From Dactylosporangium aurantiacum (GTDB lineage: Bacteria > Actinomycetota > Actinomycetes > Mycobacteriales > Micromonosporaceae): a stretch of 64,000 nucleotides of DNA. The notes under the pieces were generated by a model. The model made no database searches. It saw nothing but the letters and a program-made list of their open reading frames with translations, and was not told the origin of the DNA. The stretch is taken from NCBI RefSeq assembly GCF_000716715.1, contig NZ_JNYJ01000037.1, positions 22,094-86,093 on the forward strand, given 5' to 3'. Shown here one piece after another: positions 8,183-18,708 of the stretch (position 1 is its first letter; each line of letters starts with the position of its first letter). The translations under genes and the position numbers were made by a program.

Positions 8183-9352
8183 ATGTCTCCCGAAGTCTTC
8201 CTCATCGCCGGTACCCGCCCCGAGGCCATCAAGCTGGCGCCCGTCGCCGCCGCGATGCGCGCCGCCGGCCGGCTCACCCCGGTGCTGGTCGCCAGCGGGC
8301 AGCACCCGACGATGGTCACCCAGGCCCTCGACGCGTTCGACGTCCAGGCCGACGTGACCCTGCCGCTGCAGCGGGTCACCGGCAGCCAGCCCGAGCTGCT
8401 CACCGCGATGATCTCGTCACTGGACGCCCTGCTGGAGGAGCGCAAGCCGGCCGCGGTCGTCGTGCAGGGCGACACCACCACGACGCTCGCCGGCGCCATG
8501 GCCGCGTTCTGGCGGCGCATCCCGGTCGTGCACCTGGAGGCGGGGCTGCGCTCCGGCGACCTGGACTCGCCGTTCCCGGAGGAGGCCAACCGCAAGCTCG
8601 TCGGCCAGCTCGCCGCGCTGCACCTGGCGCCGACCGCGCTCGCCGCGACGAACCTGCTCGACGAGAGCGTCACCCCGGCGAACGTGCTCATCACCGGCAA
8701 CACGGTGGTGGACGCGGCCCTGTCGATCGCCGCCCGCGAGCTGCCGTTCACCGACGCCCGCATCGCCGCCGCCGTCGACGCCGCCGAGCACGGCAAAGCC
8801 CGCCTGGTCCTGGTCACCGCGCACCGCCGCGAGTCGTGGGGCGAGCCCCTGGACCGCATCCTCAGCGCGGTGCGCCGCCTGATCGAGGCGTACCCCGACA
8901 TCCGGGTCGTCCTGCCGGCGCACGCCAACCCGGCCGTGCGCGCCCAGGTCGAGGCCGGCCTCGCCGGGGTGCCCCGGGTGACGGTCACCGACCCGCTGCC
9001 CTACCCGGACCTCGCCCGGCTGCTGTCGCGGGCGTACCTGACGCTCACCGACTCCGGCGGCATCCAGGAGGAGGCGCCGTCGTTCAAGGTGCCGGCGCTC
9101 GTCCTGCGTGAGGTCACCGAGCGCGTCGAGTCGCTGCACGCGGGTTGCGCGAAGCTCGTCGGCACGGACGAGGACCTCATCGTCGCCGAGGCGGCCCGGC
9201 TGCTCGACGACCCGGTCCTGCGGCAGTCGATGACCGCCAACGGCAACCCCTACGGCGACGGGCTCGCGTCGCAGCGCACCGAGCAGGCCGTCGCCGCGAT
9301 GCTCGGCCTCGCCGCGCACCCCGCCCCCATGCCGACCACCGTCTCCGTCTGA
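8183..9352 (+). CDS. wecB: UDP-N-acetylglucosamine 2-epimerase, 389 aa
   Basis: Non-hydrolysing epimerase that interconverts UDP-GlcNAc and UDP-ManNAc. Family landmarks are GTRPEAIKLAPV at the N-terminus, HLEAGLRSGD, FPEEANRK, the TAHRRESWGEP active-site block and TDSGGIQEEAP near the C-terminus. Length is typical. AAAGGA overlaps the preceding stop and positions ATG 8183. In this operon it would supply the sugar nucleotide for the neighbouring synthase. ManNAc incorporation is suggested but not proven. Confidence 0.93.
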   Translation: MSPEVFLIAGTRPEAIKLAPVAAAMRAAGRLTPVLVASGQHPTMVTQALDAFDVQADVTLPLQRVTGSQPELLTAMISSLDALLEERKPAAVVVQGDTTTTLAGAMAAFWRRIPVVHLEAGLRSGDLDSPFPEEANRKLVGQLAALHLAPTALAATNLLDESVTPANVLITGNTVVDAALSIAARELPFTDARIAAAVDAAEHGKARLVLVTAHRRESWGEPLDRILSAVRRLIEAYPDIRVVLPAHANPAVRAQVEAGLAGVPRVTVTDPLPYPDLARLLSRAYLTLTDSGGIQEEAPSFKVPALVLREVTERVESLHAGCAKLVGTDEDLIVAEAARLLDDPVLRQSMTANGNPYGDGLASQRTEQAVAAMLGLAAHPAPMPTTVSV

Positions 9353-9372
9353 GTTAGGGATCCCGTACCGAC

Positions 9373-10974
9373 ATGCGCAAGCTGATCAGTTCGCTCGCGG
9401 CCGTCACCGTGGCCGCGTCGCTCGCCCTCGCCGCACCGGCGGCCCCGGCCTTCGCCGCCGCGCCCACCGCCACGCGCTCCGGCGCCGGGGCACCGGGCTC
9501 GAACGCCGCGACGAAGACGCTCGTCCTCTACGACAACACCGGCCCGTACTCCTGGCTCGGCGAGGACTACGCGACGATGGCGACGAACCTCGTCTCCCAC
9601 TTCGGGTCCTGGACCGCCCACCCGGTCGGCGCCTACAAGGCCGGTGAGATGTCGGCCTACTCCGCCGTCGTCTACGTCGGCTCCACCTACGACGAGCCGC
9701 TGCCGACCGCGTTCCTCGACGACACCCTCGCCGACACGAAGCCGGTCGTGTGGATGTACAACAACATCTGGCAGCTGACCGCCCGCTCCGCCGACTTCGT
9801 CGGCACGTACGGCTACACCTGGAAGGGCTACGACACGTCCCCGGTGTCGCGGATCGACTACAACGGCACCACGATGACCCGCGACGTGCGCAACGCCGGC
9901 GGCATCATGGACTACGTCGTCTCCGACCCGGCGAAGGCCGTCCCCGTCGGCACCGCGGTCCGCGCCGACGGCACCACCTTCCCGTGGGGCATCCGGTCCG
10001 GCAACCTGACCTACCTCGGCGAGATCCCGCTGTCCTACATCACCTCCAGCGACCGCTACCTCGCCTTCTCCGACCTGCTCTACTCGGTGCTCGCCCCGCA
10101 GACCGCCGCGCGGCACCGCGCCCTGGTCCGCATCGAGGACGTCGGCCCCGACGCCGACCCCGCCGAGCTGCGCGCCGTCGCCGACTACCTGTACTCGAAG
10201 AAGGTCCCCTTCACCGTCGCCGTCTACAGCCGGTACCGCGACCCGAAAGGCGTGAACAACGATGGCAAGGCCGAGGACTACACGCTGCGCCAGCGGCCAC
10301 TGGTGGTCAGCGCCCTGAAGTACATGCAGAGCAAGGGCGGCACCCTGCTCCAGCACGGCTACACCCACCAGCTCGACGCGATCGACAACCCGTACGACGG
10401 CGTCAGCGCCAACGACTTCGAGTTCTTCATGGCGCACGTCGACGCCAACGACGCCGTCATCTACGACGGCCCGGTGAAGAACGACTCGGCGCTCAACGTG
10501 ACCGCCCGCGTCATGGCCTCGCGCACCGACTGGCTCCTCGCCGGCCTGAAGCAGCCGACCATCTTCGAGTTCCCGCACTACGCGGCGAGCGCCCTGGACT
10601 ACAAGACGATCAACACGCTGTACGGCGTGCGCTACGAGCGCGGCCTCTACTTCCCGGGCGTGCTGTCCGGCGGCACGGTCGACAACAGCACCGCGCGCAT
10701 GGTCGGGCAGTTCTTCCCCTACACGGTCCGTGACGTCTACGGCTCGACCGTCATCCCGGAGAACATCGGCAACATCGAGCCGGAGCCGTTCAACCAGCAC
10801 CCGGCCGTCCTTCCCGCCGACCTGATCGCCAACGCGAAGACCAACCTGGCCGTCCGCGACGGCGTGGCGAGCTTCTTCTACCACCCGTACCTGGGCACCG
10901 ACTACCTGAAGCAGACGGTGGAGGGCATCCAGGGCCTCGGCTACACGTTCGTCTCCGCGGCGGCGATGTCCTGA
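9373..10974 (+). CDS. Secreted DUF2334-type polysaccharide deacetylase-like protein, 533 aa
   Basis: A signal peptide (hydrophobic core about 6-25, likely cleavage after AFA about residue 28) leads to an export domain of DUF2334 type, distantly related to NodB deacetylases. VRIEDVGPDADP, HGYTHQLD and the terminal FFYHPYLG carry the Asp/His residues expected for metal binding. It is the last gene of the exopolysaccharide operon, so it probably N-deacetylates the glycan outside the cell, as IcaB and PgaB do for poly-GlcNAc. The substrate is inferred from context. The gene ends before a strong hairpin at 10989-11019. Confidence 0.8.
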   Translation: MRKLISSLAAVTVAASLALAAPAAPAFAAAPTATRSGAGAPGSNAATKTLVLYDNTGPYSWLGEDYATMATNLVSHFGSWTAHPVGAYKAGEMSAYSAVVYVGSTYDEPLPTAFLDDTLADTKPVVWMYNNIWQLTARSADFVGTYGYTWKGYDTSPVSRIDYNGTTMTRDVRNAGGIMDYVVSDPAKAVPVGTAVRADGTTFPWGIRSGNLTYLGEIPLSYITSSDRYLAFSDLLYSVLAPQTAARHRALVRIEDVGPDADPAELRAVADYLYSKKVPFTVAVYSRYRDPKGVNNDGKAEDYTLRQRPLVVSALKYMQSKGGTLLQHGYTHQLDAIDNPYDGVSANDFEFFMAHVDANDAVIYDGPVKNDSALNVTARVMASRTDWLLAGLKQPTIFEFPHYAASALDYKTINTLYGVRYERGLYFPGVLSGGTVDNSTARMVGQFFPYTVRDVYGSTVIPENIGNIEPEPFNQHPAVLPADLIANAKTNLAVRDGVASFFYHPYLGTDYLKQTVEGIQGLGYTFVSAAAMS

Positions 10975-10988
10975 CGCGCTGACGATCC

Positions 10989-11019
10989 GGGCCGGGCTCC
11001 GCACCGCGGGGCCCGGCCC
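10989..11019. terminator. bidirectional terminator
   Basis: Nine-bp GC stem (GGGCCGGGC with GCCCGGCCC), 13-nt loop and a short pyrimidine tail, between the stops of the convergent genes ending at 10974 and 11034. Confidence 0.75.
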
Positions 11020-11033
11020 TTCTCCGTCCGCGG

Positions 11034-11399
11034 TCAGGTCTCCAGCAGGAGGTCGGGCATGAGGCGTTCGATCGCGTACAGGTCGTAGACCCGGCGGACC
11101 TCGGCGATCAGGCCGGACTCCGTCACCACCAGGAACTCGGCGAGGCGGAACTGCTCGGCGTCCACGGCGCAGTCGTAGACGAGGGCGACGCGCTGGTCGA
11201 TGACCGTGCGCGAGAACACCGACACCGAGGTGAGCCCGGCGGCATACCCGGTGAGCTTCTCGATGAAGTCACCGTCGGGGTCGAGGTTGGACTCGACGCG
11301 GGCGCCCGCGGCGAGCAGGCTGAACAGCGCGCTCGTGCGGCCGGTGGTCCAGGCCGCGACCCAGCGCGCGGCGACATCCTCAACAGCGGTCGCGTCCAT
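11034..11399 (-). CDS. SnoaL/NTF2-like protein, 121 aa
   Basis: Small alpha+beta-barrel family: N-terminal helices (VEDVAARWVAAWTTG), RVESNLDPDGDFIEKLTGY, then strands SVSVFSRTVIDQRVALVY and LAEFLVVTESGLIAEVRRVYD. SnoaL-like domains act as isomerases, hydrolases or binding modules; no specific activity can be assigned. ATG 11399 gives a full-length domain. The gene is divergent from GH88, and its 5' end is 50 bp from the LacI-type operator at 11449-11462, so it may share that control. Confidence 0.7.
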   Translation of the reverse strand: MDATAVEDVAARWVAAWTTGRTSALFSLLAAGARVESNLDPDGDFIEKLTGYAAGLTSVSVFSRTVIDQRVALVYDCAVDAEQFRLAEFLVVTESGLIAEVRRVYDLYAIERLMPDLLLET

Positions 11400-11448
11400 C
11401 ACGCGCCATCCTGCCACGAACGAAAGCGACCCGGCCCCGGGGTTCTCA

Positions 11449-11462
11449 GGAAAGCGCTTTCC
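11449..11462. promoter_or_regulatory. LacI-type operator upstream of GH88
   Basis: Perfect 14-bp palindrome GGAAAGCGCTTTCC with the central CG typical of LacI/GalR operators, 16 bp before the GH88 ATG. A TATCCT -10-like hexamer (11466-11471) ends 7 nt before the ATG. Transcription may begin at or close to the ATG, with the operator blocking the core promoter. The site resembles the one at 39457-39472. Confidence 0.75.
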
Positions 11463-11478
11463 CCTTATCCTCGTGGGC

Positions 11479-12900
11479 ATGTTGCGCATCGATGACGGGC
11501 TCGCGCCCAAGGATCTGCTGCCCGCGATCGGGCGGATGTGGGAGCTGTCCGCCGGGAAGATCGACGCGATCGACGCGTCGAACCCGCCGGGCGGCAGCCA
11601 GGGAGCGCCCGTGTTCACCGTCGAGGGGCGGTACACGGCGCGCGGCTGGACCGAGTGGACCCAGGGGTTCCAGGTCGGCTCGGCGCTGCTGCAGTTCGAC
11701 GCGACCAGCGACCGGCACTTCTTCGAGCAGGGCCGCCGCCACACGATCGAGGTGATGGCGCCGCACGTCAGCCACATCGGCGTGCACGACCACGGGTTCA
11801 ACAACGTCAGCACGTACGGCACGCTGCGCCGCCTCATCCTGGAGGGCCGCGCCGGCGAGCAGGACCTGCACTTCGCCGAGCTGGCCCTGAAGATCAGCGG
11901 CGCCGTGCAGGCGGCCCGGTGGAGCCGCACCGCGGACGGCGGCGGGTACATCTACTCGTTCAACGGGCCGCAGTCGCTGTTCGTCGACACCATCCGCTCC
12001 TGCCGGTCCCTCGCCGTGGCCCACCGGCTCGGGCACGTGCTCATGGGCGAGCACGACGAGCGCATCGACCTGCTCACCCGGCTCACCCAGCACGCGGAGA
12101 GCACCGCCCGGTACAACGTCTACTTCGGTGCGGGCCGCGACACCTACGACGTCCGCGGCCGCACCGCGCACGAGGCGCTGTTCAACGTCAACGACGGCCG
12201 CTTCCGGGCGCCGAGCACGCAGCAGGGCTACTCCGCGTTCTCCACCTGGACGCGCGGCCTGGCCTGGGCGATGCTCGGCTTCGCGGAGCTGCTGGAGTTC
12301 CACCCGTCCGACCTGTTCCGCTCGGCCGCGCAAGCCACGTGCGACTTCTACCTGGAGCACTCCCCCGCCGACGGCGTGCCGTACTGGGACACCGGCGCGC
12401 CGGGCCTGGTGCACCTGGACGTGGACGCCCCGGCGGACCCGTTCAACCGTTACGAGCCGGTCGACTCCAGCGCCGCCGCCATCGCCGCGCAGGGCCTGCT
12501 GCGCCTCGGCCGGTGCACCGGGGAGGACCGGTACACCCAGGCGGGGCTGACCGTCGCACGGACGTTGCTGCAGGAGCCGTACCTGTCGACGGACCCGCGG
12601 CACGAAGGGCTGCTGCTGCACTCGGTGTACCACCGCCCGAACGGCTGGGACCACGTCCCGGCGGGCCAGTCGGTGCCGAACGGGGAGTCCAGCATGTGGG
12701 GCGACTACCACCTGCGCGAGCTGGCGCTGTACATCGGCCGCCTGGTCGACGGCCCGTACTACACGTTCTTCGCCGGCGAGCCGGCGGACGGCGACGGCGC
12801 GGGCGACGGCGCGGCCGGCGGCGGCAACGGCGACGCGGCCGGCGGCGGCAACGGCGGCGCGGCCGGCGGCGGCGCGGCGGACGGCGGGGTGGGGGCGTGA
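11479..12900 (+). CDS. GH88 unsaturated glucuronyl hydrolase, 473 aa
   Basis: Alpha/alpha-barrel hydrolase that removes the 4,5-unsaturated uronic acid left by polysaccharide lyases. Family blocks are [12 protein letters not shown] (about 101-112), FNVNDGRF (about 236, second catalytic Asp), [20 protein letters not shown] and [13 protein letters not shown]. No signal peptide, so it acts on imported oligosaccharides. ATG 11479 is chosen because it starts the conserved domain and lies just behind the operator; there is no clear ribosome site. The C-terminus carries about 40 extra Gly/Ala/Asp residues of low complexity. It overlaps the following SDR gene by 4 nt. Confidence 0.88.
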   Translation: MLRIDDGLAPKDLLPAIGRMWELSAGKIDAIDASNPPGGSQGAPVFTVEGRYTARGWTEWTQGFQVGSALLQFDATSDRHFFEQGRRHTIEVMAPHVSHIGVHDHGFNNVSTYGTLRRLILEGRAGEQDLHFAELALKISGAVQAARWSRTADGGGYIYSFNGPQSLFVDTIRSCRSLAVAHRLGHVLMGEHDERIDLLTRLTQHAESTARYNVYFGAGRDTYDVRGRTAHEALFNVNDGRFRAPSTQQGYSAFSTWTRGLAWAMLGFAELLEFHPSDLFRSAAQATCDFYLEHSPADGVPYWDTGAPGLVHLDVDAPADPFNRYEPVDSSAAAIAAQGLLRLGRCTGEDRYTQAGLTVARTLLQEPYLSTDPRHEGLLLHSVYHRPNGWDHVPAGQSVPNGESSMWGDYHLRELALYIGRLVDGPYYTFFAGEPADGDGAGDGAAGGGNGDAAGGGNGGAAGGGAADGGVGA

Positions 12901-13652
12901 GCGCGGCGCTGGTCACCGGGGCCTCCCGAGGCATCGGGCGGGGCATCGCGATCGCCCTGGCCGGGGCCGGGTTCGACGTGGTGGTGAACTACGCGTCCAA
13001 CCTCGCCGCCGCGGAGGACACCGCGAAGGAGATCGAGAAGCTCGGCGCCCGGGCCGTCCTCGTCCGTGCGGACGTCGGCGACGCCGAGGACCGCGCAAGA
13101 CTCGTGCACGAGGCGCACGAGGCCTTCGGCACGCTGGACCTGCTGGTGAACAACGCGGGGGTGGCCCCGTCGGTGCGGGCGGACCTGCTGGAGGCGACCG
13201 AGGAGTCGTTCGACCGGCTCGTCGGCATCAACCTCAAGGGGCCGTACTTCCTCACCCAGCAGGTCGCCCGCCGGATGGTCGACGCCGGCACCGCCGGGAA
13301 GATCGTCACGATCTCGTCGATGAGCGCGTACACCGCGAGCGTGAACCGGGGTGACTACTGCGTGACGAAGGCCGGCCTCGGCATGATGACGAAGCTGTTC
13401 GCGGCCCGCCTCGCCGAGCACGGGATCACCGTGTTCGAGGTGCGGCCCGGCATCATCGCCACCGACATGACAGGGGCCGTGCAGGCGAAGTACGACAAGC
13501 TCATCCTCTCCGACGGCATCACCCCGATCCGGCGCTGGGGCACCCCCGGCGACGTCGGCCGGGCGGTGGTCGCGATCGCCACGGACCTGCTGCCGTTCTC
13601 CACGGGCCAGGTCATCGACGTGGACGGCGGGTTCCACCTGCGGACCCTGTAG
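12897..13652 (+). CDS. SDR-family oxidoreductase, 251 aa
   Basis: Classical short-chain dehydrogenase. The Rossmann glycine motif TGASRGIG is at residues 7-14, NNAG is about 83, and the active site is Ser (ISSMSAY) with YCVTK. The C-terminus is [15 protein letters not shown] 12897 lies inside the GH88 stop (GTGA), so the two are coupled. Generic similarity is to FabG-like reductases. Next to a uronyl hydrolase it may reduce the released keto-deoxyuronate, like KduD, which is inference. The last 41 bp overlap the convergent MFS gene. Confidence 0.85.
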   Translation: MSAALVTGASRGIGRGIAIALAGAGFDVVVNYASNLAAAEDTAKEIEKLGARAVLVRADVGDAEDRARLVHEAHEAFGTLDLLVNNAGVAPSVRADLLEATEESFDRLVGINLKGPYFLTQQVARRMVDAGTAGKIVTISSMSAYTASVNRGDYCVTKAGLGMMTKLFAARLAEHGITVFEVRPGIIATDMTGAVQAKYDKLILSDGITPIRRWGTPGDVGRAVVAIATDLLPFSTGQVIDVDGGFHLRTL

Positions 13653-15084
13653 TGGGCCCGGCCGCCGGGGCCGGCCCGGCGGCCGGGCCCCCGGCGCCAT
13701 CGGCGCCGGCGATCTCGGCGGCGGCGCGGGCGCGCAGCAGGTCGTGGACCGCCTCGATGTCGGCCGGGGCGGTGCGGGAGGCGAGCCAGTACATGACGCC
13801 GGTGGGGATGAAGAACGCCTGGAAGGCGGCGAGCCCCACGGCGAGGTTCGTCGGCGGCGGGAAGCTGCGCGCGAGGGCCGCGAACACCGCACCGACCACG
13901 CCGTTGCCGGCGGCGCGGCCGACGCCGTTGACGAGGTTGCCCAGGGAGTAGACGGTGCCGCGGTGCTCGGGCGGGTTGGCGTCGGCGATGAGGGCGAACC
14001 AGTTCGGCGAGTTCGCGGACGTGAGCGCGAGGGCCAGCAGCGCGCAGAGGAACGCGGCGAGCAGGCTCGGCGTGGTGAACATGGCGCCGAACACGAGGGC
14101 GGTGGCGGACCGGCCGTCCGGGGCGGGCAGCGACAGCGGGGCGAAGAACAGCACCACGTACAGCGGCACACCGGCGAGGATGCCGATCGCGGCGACCTTC
14201 GCCCGGCCGCCCGGGTCCCGCCGCTGCCAGCGGTCGCCGAGCAGGCCGCCGACCACGGACAGCACGCCGCCGAGCTGGAACAGGGTGGCGAGGATGCCGC
14301 CGATCTGGATGGCGGACTGCTCGTCGTAGCCCTGTGCCTCGGCCCTGGCCTGGAAGAGCCGGGGCAGCCACACGAGGGACCCGAACGCCGCCTGGGCGGT
14401 GAGCCCCTGCAGGATCAGCCAGACGTTGGTGCGCCGCGCGACGATGCCGGGCAGCTCGGCGCGGGAGATGCGGTGCTCGTACTCCTCGCCGGCGGCGAAC
14501 ACGGCGGCGAGGTCCGGCTCGCTCTGGCCGCGGCGGATGTCTGCCGTGGTGAAGTACGCGGCGGCGGCGAGGACCCCGAGGACGGCCAGGACGACGAACG
14601 GCCGCCGCCAGTCCGCGCCGCCGAGCTGGCTGGCGACGAGGACCCCGGCGAGGGTGCCGACGCCCTGCGACAGGCCCCACAGGCTCATGACGAGGCCGCG
14701 GCGGCGGGGCGAGATGAGGTCACTGACGACGGAGAACCCGACGGAGCCGACGGCGCCGAGCCCGACCGCGGCGACCAGCTGCGCGGTGAGGAACGACCAG
14801 TACCCCTGCGCGGCGACGGTCCCGACCGTGCCACCGGCCCAGATGAGGGTGCCGACCATGAGGACGGGCTTGCGGTCGGTGCGGTCACCGGCGTACGCCC
14901 AGCCGACGGCGGCGACCGCGGTCACGAGGTACCCGACCGCGGTCACCACGCCGAGCGCTCCCTCGCCGACGCCGAGGGAGCGGCTGATCGGCGAGTAGAG
15001 CGGCGGCACCAGACTGATCGCCACGTTGTCCAGCGACGCCAGCACGATGAAGACGGCGACGCTGTAGACGCGGTGGAAGCTCAC
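13612..15084 (-). CDS. MFS transporter, 490 aa
   Basis: Twelve-helix major facilitator. The helix 2-3 loop is [14 protein letters not shown], and [14 protein letters not shown] in helix 1 resembles sugar-phosphate or spinster-type carriers. The C-terminus is a Gly/Ala/Pro-rich cytoplasmic tail, partly encoded in the 41-bp antisense overlap with the SDR gene. Context suggests import of uronates or oligosaccharides, or export of a sugar derivative. The substrate is unknown. Confidence 0.85.
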   Translation of the reverse strand: MSFHRVYSVAVFIVLASLDNVAISLVPPLYSPISRSLGVGEGALGVVTAVGYLVTAVAAVGWAYAGDRTDRKPVLMVGTLIWAGGTVGTVAAQGYWSFLTAQLVAAVGLGAVGSVGFSVVSDLISPRRRGLVMSLWGLSQGVGTLAGVLVASQLGGADWRRPFVVLAVLGVLAAAAYFTTADIRRGQSEPDLAAVFAAGEEYEHRISRAELPGIVARRTNVWLILQGLTAQAAFGSLVWLPRLFQARAEAQGYDEQSAIQIGGILATLFQLGGVLSVVGGLLGDRWQRRDPGGRAKVAAIGILAGVPLYVVLFFAPLSLPAPDGRSATALVFGAMFTTPSLLAAFLCALLALALTSANSPNWFALIADANPPEHRGTVYSLGNLVNGVGRAAGNGVVGAVFAALARSFPPPTNLAVGLAAFQAFFIPTGVMYWLASRTAPADIEAVHDLLRARAAAEIAGADGAGGPAAGPAPAAGPTTGSAGGTRRPRR

Positions 15085-15121
15085 GTCCGGACGGTAGCCC
15101 GTATCCCCAGCCTCGGCGACG

Positions 15122-15834
15122 TCAGCCCGTCTCGCCGGCGACGGCGAACGTGCGCAGCTTCTGCACGGCGAGGGCCGTCATGCCGACGGTGAAGACGCCG
15201 GCCATCACGAAGCTGACGGGCACCGACACGTGGCCGGCGAGCACGTCGGTGGGGGCGAGCCAGTCCACGATCGTCTGCACGTACTGCTGGATGCTGAGCT
15301 TCGCCGTGCCCGACAGGATGTTGCCGAGCAGCCCTTCCCAGAGCACGACGTACACCAGGCCGAGCAGCACCGGGCGGCGGGTGATCACGCTGATCGCCAG
15401 GAACAGCGCCGAGTAGGCCAGCGCCCCGACGAACGCGCCGACGACCAGCGCGAACGCGAGCGGCGTGGAGTCGGCGAGCAGCCCGACCACGAACAGCGGC
15501 ACCCCGGCGAACCCGCCGGTGACGCCGACCGCGACGGCGAGCTTCGTGAACACGATCTCCGAACGCGGCAGCGGCTTGGACAGGATGTGCGTGATCGTGC
15601 CGTCGTCGATCTCGGAGCCGAGCACGCCGGTGCCGACGATGAGCGCGATCACGGGCAGCACGGCGGTGAAGCCGAGCCCGACGATGACGGGCTCGCCCCA
15701 GCTCGTGGGCGGCTCGCCGAACGCCCGGGCCGCCCAGGCGAACCCGATGAGGATGATCGGCAGCGGCACCAGCAGCCAGATCCGCCGGCGGCCGAGCAGG
15801 CCGCGCGCGGTGATGCGGGCGATGGTCGGATTCA

Positions 15835-15835
<1 letters not shown>
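15122..15835 (-). CDS. ABC-2 type transporter permease, 237 aa
   Basis: About six hydrophobic helices after a cytoplasmic N-terminus (TARGLLGRRRIW). SEIDDGTITHILSKPLPRSEIV is the NosY/ABC-2 coupling region. Last gene of a four-gene operon; its ATG overlaps the preceding stop by one base (TGATG). It pairs with the ATPase at 15835-16746. Confidence 0.85.
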
Positions 15836-16745
<910 letters not shown>

Positions 16746-16746
<1 letters not shown>

Positions 16747-17618
16747 CAGGCGGCCACCTTCCGGTAACGCAGGAGCAGGAGGGAGAGGCAGCCGGCGAGC
16801 AGCAGGAGGGTGGCGACACCGTAGGCGGGTCCGTAGTCGCCGATCGGCATGGGGTCGTTGTCCAGCGTGCCGAAGAGCCACTGCTCGACGCCGATGAGCA
16901 ACGTCATCGGGTTGACGATGAACGCGAGGCTGGACAGCGCGCTGTCCTGGCCGCCGATGACGTTGAGGATGCCGACCATCGGCGCGGTGATGACGAAGAC
17001 GCCGACGATGAACGCCGCGGCGAACGCCCGCCGGCCGCTCAGCGACGCCACCAGCAGCGCGATCGCGGCGAGGATCAGCGACCGGATCACGGCACCGGCC
17101 AGGCCCGGACCCATGTCGCCGAGCTCCTTCATGGCGCCGCTGAACCCGTCGGTACGGGTGAACACGGCGCCGATGTAGATCAGCAGCTGCGGCACGGCGA
17201 GCAGCAGCAGCACCACGGTCGACAGCGCGGCGTACTTGGTCAGCGCGTAGTCGGTGCGCCCGAGGGGCCGGCTGAAGTACAGCGGCAGCGTCCGGTCCCG
17301 CAGGTCGCGCGAGACCAGCTCCGGCGCGACGATGGCGAGGAACAGCATCACCGGGAAGCTGATGGTGTTGGCGAACCCGCGGTAGCTGATGAAGGACTCG
17401 CCGGTGAGCGAGCGGACCGCGATCTCGATGACGGCGACGCTGAGCGCGATGCCGATCACCAGCCACGGGAAGATCTTCGCCTTGGCGCCCCGGCCGATGC
17501 CGAACGCGGTGCGCAGGCTCTGCTCGTAGAGGGAGCGGTTGGCGTACGCGCGGCCGAGCCGGGGGCCCGTGTAGCGCTGGTAGCCGATGTCATGGATGAC
17601 GCTAGTTGGCTGCGCCAT
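16746..17618 (-). CDS. ABC-2 type transporter permease, 290 aa
   Basis: The N-terminal motif GYQRYTGPRLGR is typical of actinobacterial ABC-2 permeases. SRDLRDRTLPLYFSRPLGR is the coupling loop. Six or more membrane helices. It overlaps the upstream ATPase gene by 17 nt and the downstream ATPase gene by one base. Confidence 0.88.
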
Positions 17619-18552
17619 GGCCGACCTCCTGTGCTGCTGCCGGTCCGGTCACGGACGGGGTCTGGAAGAGCTCGGCGACGCGGTGCCGGCGCTGGTCGAG
17701 GCGGTGCAGGGGCAGGTCGAGCTCGGCGACCGCGATGAGGATGCGGTCGTACACCTCGTCGCTGTCCATCGGCACCATGAGCGCGTGCCCGTCGCGGGTG
17801 ACCGGCAGGCCCTGCTCGGCGAGGCGGGCCACCAGCTGCTCCACGCCCTCGCTCACCTCGACGGTGAGCACGTCGCGGCTGGTCGTCATGTCCGACACGG
17901 TCGCGGAGCGCAGCAGCTTGCCGCCGTCGATCGCGATCAGCGAGGTGCAGATCCGCTCGACCTCGCCCAGCAGGTGGGAGCACACGACGATGGAGATGCC
18001 GAACTCGGTGCCGATGCGGTGCACCAGCTCCAGCATCGCGTCCCGGCCGGCCGGGTCGAGGCCGTTGGTCGGCTCGTCCAGCAGCAGCAGGTCAGGGTCG
18101 TGCGCGAGGGCCTGGGCCAGCTTGACCCGCTGCTTCATGCCGGTGGAGTAGCCGCCGATCTGGCGGTACCGCTCCTCGTAGAGCCCGACGTGCCGCAGCG
18201 CCTCGGAGGCCCGCTCCCGGGCGGCGTTGGCGGGCAGGCCGCTCATCCGCGCCAGGTGGGTCACGTACTCGGCGGCCGATGTCTCGCTCGGCAGGCAGTC
18301 GTGCTCGGGCATGTACCCGACCCGCTGCCGCACCTGCACCGACTGCGTCGTCGGGTCGAGCCCGAGCACCCGCAGCTCTCCGCCGGACGGCTGGAGCAGG
18401 CCGAGCATGATCTTGATAAACGTGGACTTGCCGGCGCCGTTCGCGCCGACCAGCCCGATGATCCCGGGCTCCACCGCCAGGGTCAGTTCGGAAAGGGCGG
18501 TGACGCCACCCCCGTAGCGCTTCGTCAGCGCACGCGTCTCGATGAGTGCCAC
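17602..18552 (-). CDS. ABC transporter ATP-binding protein, 316 aa
   Basis: First gene of the four-gene export operon. P-loop GANGAGKST, signature YSTGMKQR, Walker B LLLLDEPTNGLDP, H-loop CSHLLGE. GTG 18552 (VALIETRALTKRYGG) is chosen because AAGG precedes it and the domain begins there; longer in-frame starts add residues that do not look coding. Substrate unknown. The upstream region carries an inverted repeat and CTCAGGTT boxes. Confidence 0.9.
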   Translation of the reverse strand: MALIETRALTKRYGGGVTALSELTLAVEPGIIGLVGANGAGKSTFIKIMLGLLQPSGGELRVLGLDPTTQSVQVRQRVGYMPEHDCLPSETSAAEYVTHLARMSGLPANAARERASEALRHVGLYEERYRQIGGYSTGMKQRVKLAQALAHDPDLLLLDEPTNGLDPAGRDAMLELVHRIGTEFGISIVVCSHLLGEVERICTSLIAIDGGKLLRSATVSDMTTSRDVLTVEVSEGVEQLVARLAEQGLPVTRDGHALMVPMDSDEVYDRILIAVAELDLPLHRLDQRRHRVAELFQTPSVTGPAAAQEVGHGAAN

Positions 18553-18598
18553 GTCGCCGACCTTACGGACCGTGAACCCCGAGGACCATCCGGAACGC

Positions 18599-18682
18599 AC
18601 CTGAACCCGGCCACCTAGGGGTTCAACCTGAGATTCGGCTCAGGTTCGCTCAGTCACTTCTCAGGTTCGTCACACTCAGGTC
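18599..18682. promoter_or_regulatory. CTCAGGTT box cluster between ABC operon and GGDEF gene
   Basis: A perfect inverted repeat AACCTGAG-N6-CTCAGGTT (18625-18646), another CTCAGGTT at 18660-18667, CTCAGGTC at 18675-18682 and a partial ACCTGAA at 18600-18606. The cluster lies in the divergent promoter region. It is a likely operator for an unlinked regulator. Confidence 0.6.
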
Positions 18683-18708
18683 GGCGCCGTGACTGCCGAC
18701 GTGGGGGC

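Noticed and set aside
13744..15192. Plus-strand frame opposite the MFS gene
   Set aside because: Its highly charged, repetitive translation is a reverse-complement image of membrane-protein codons.
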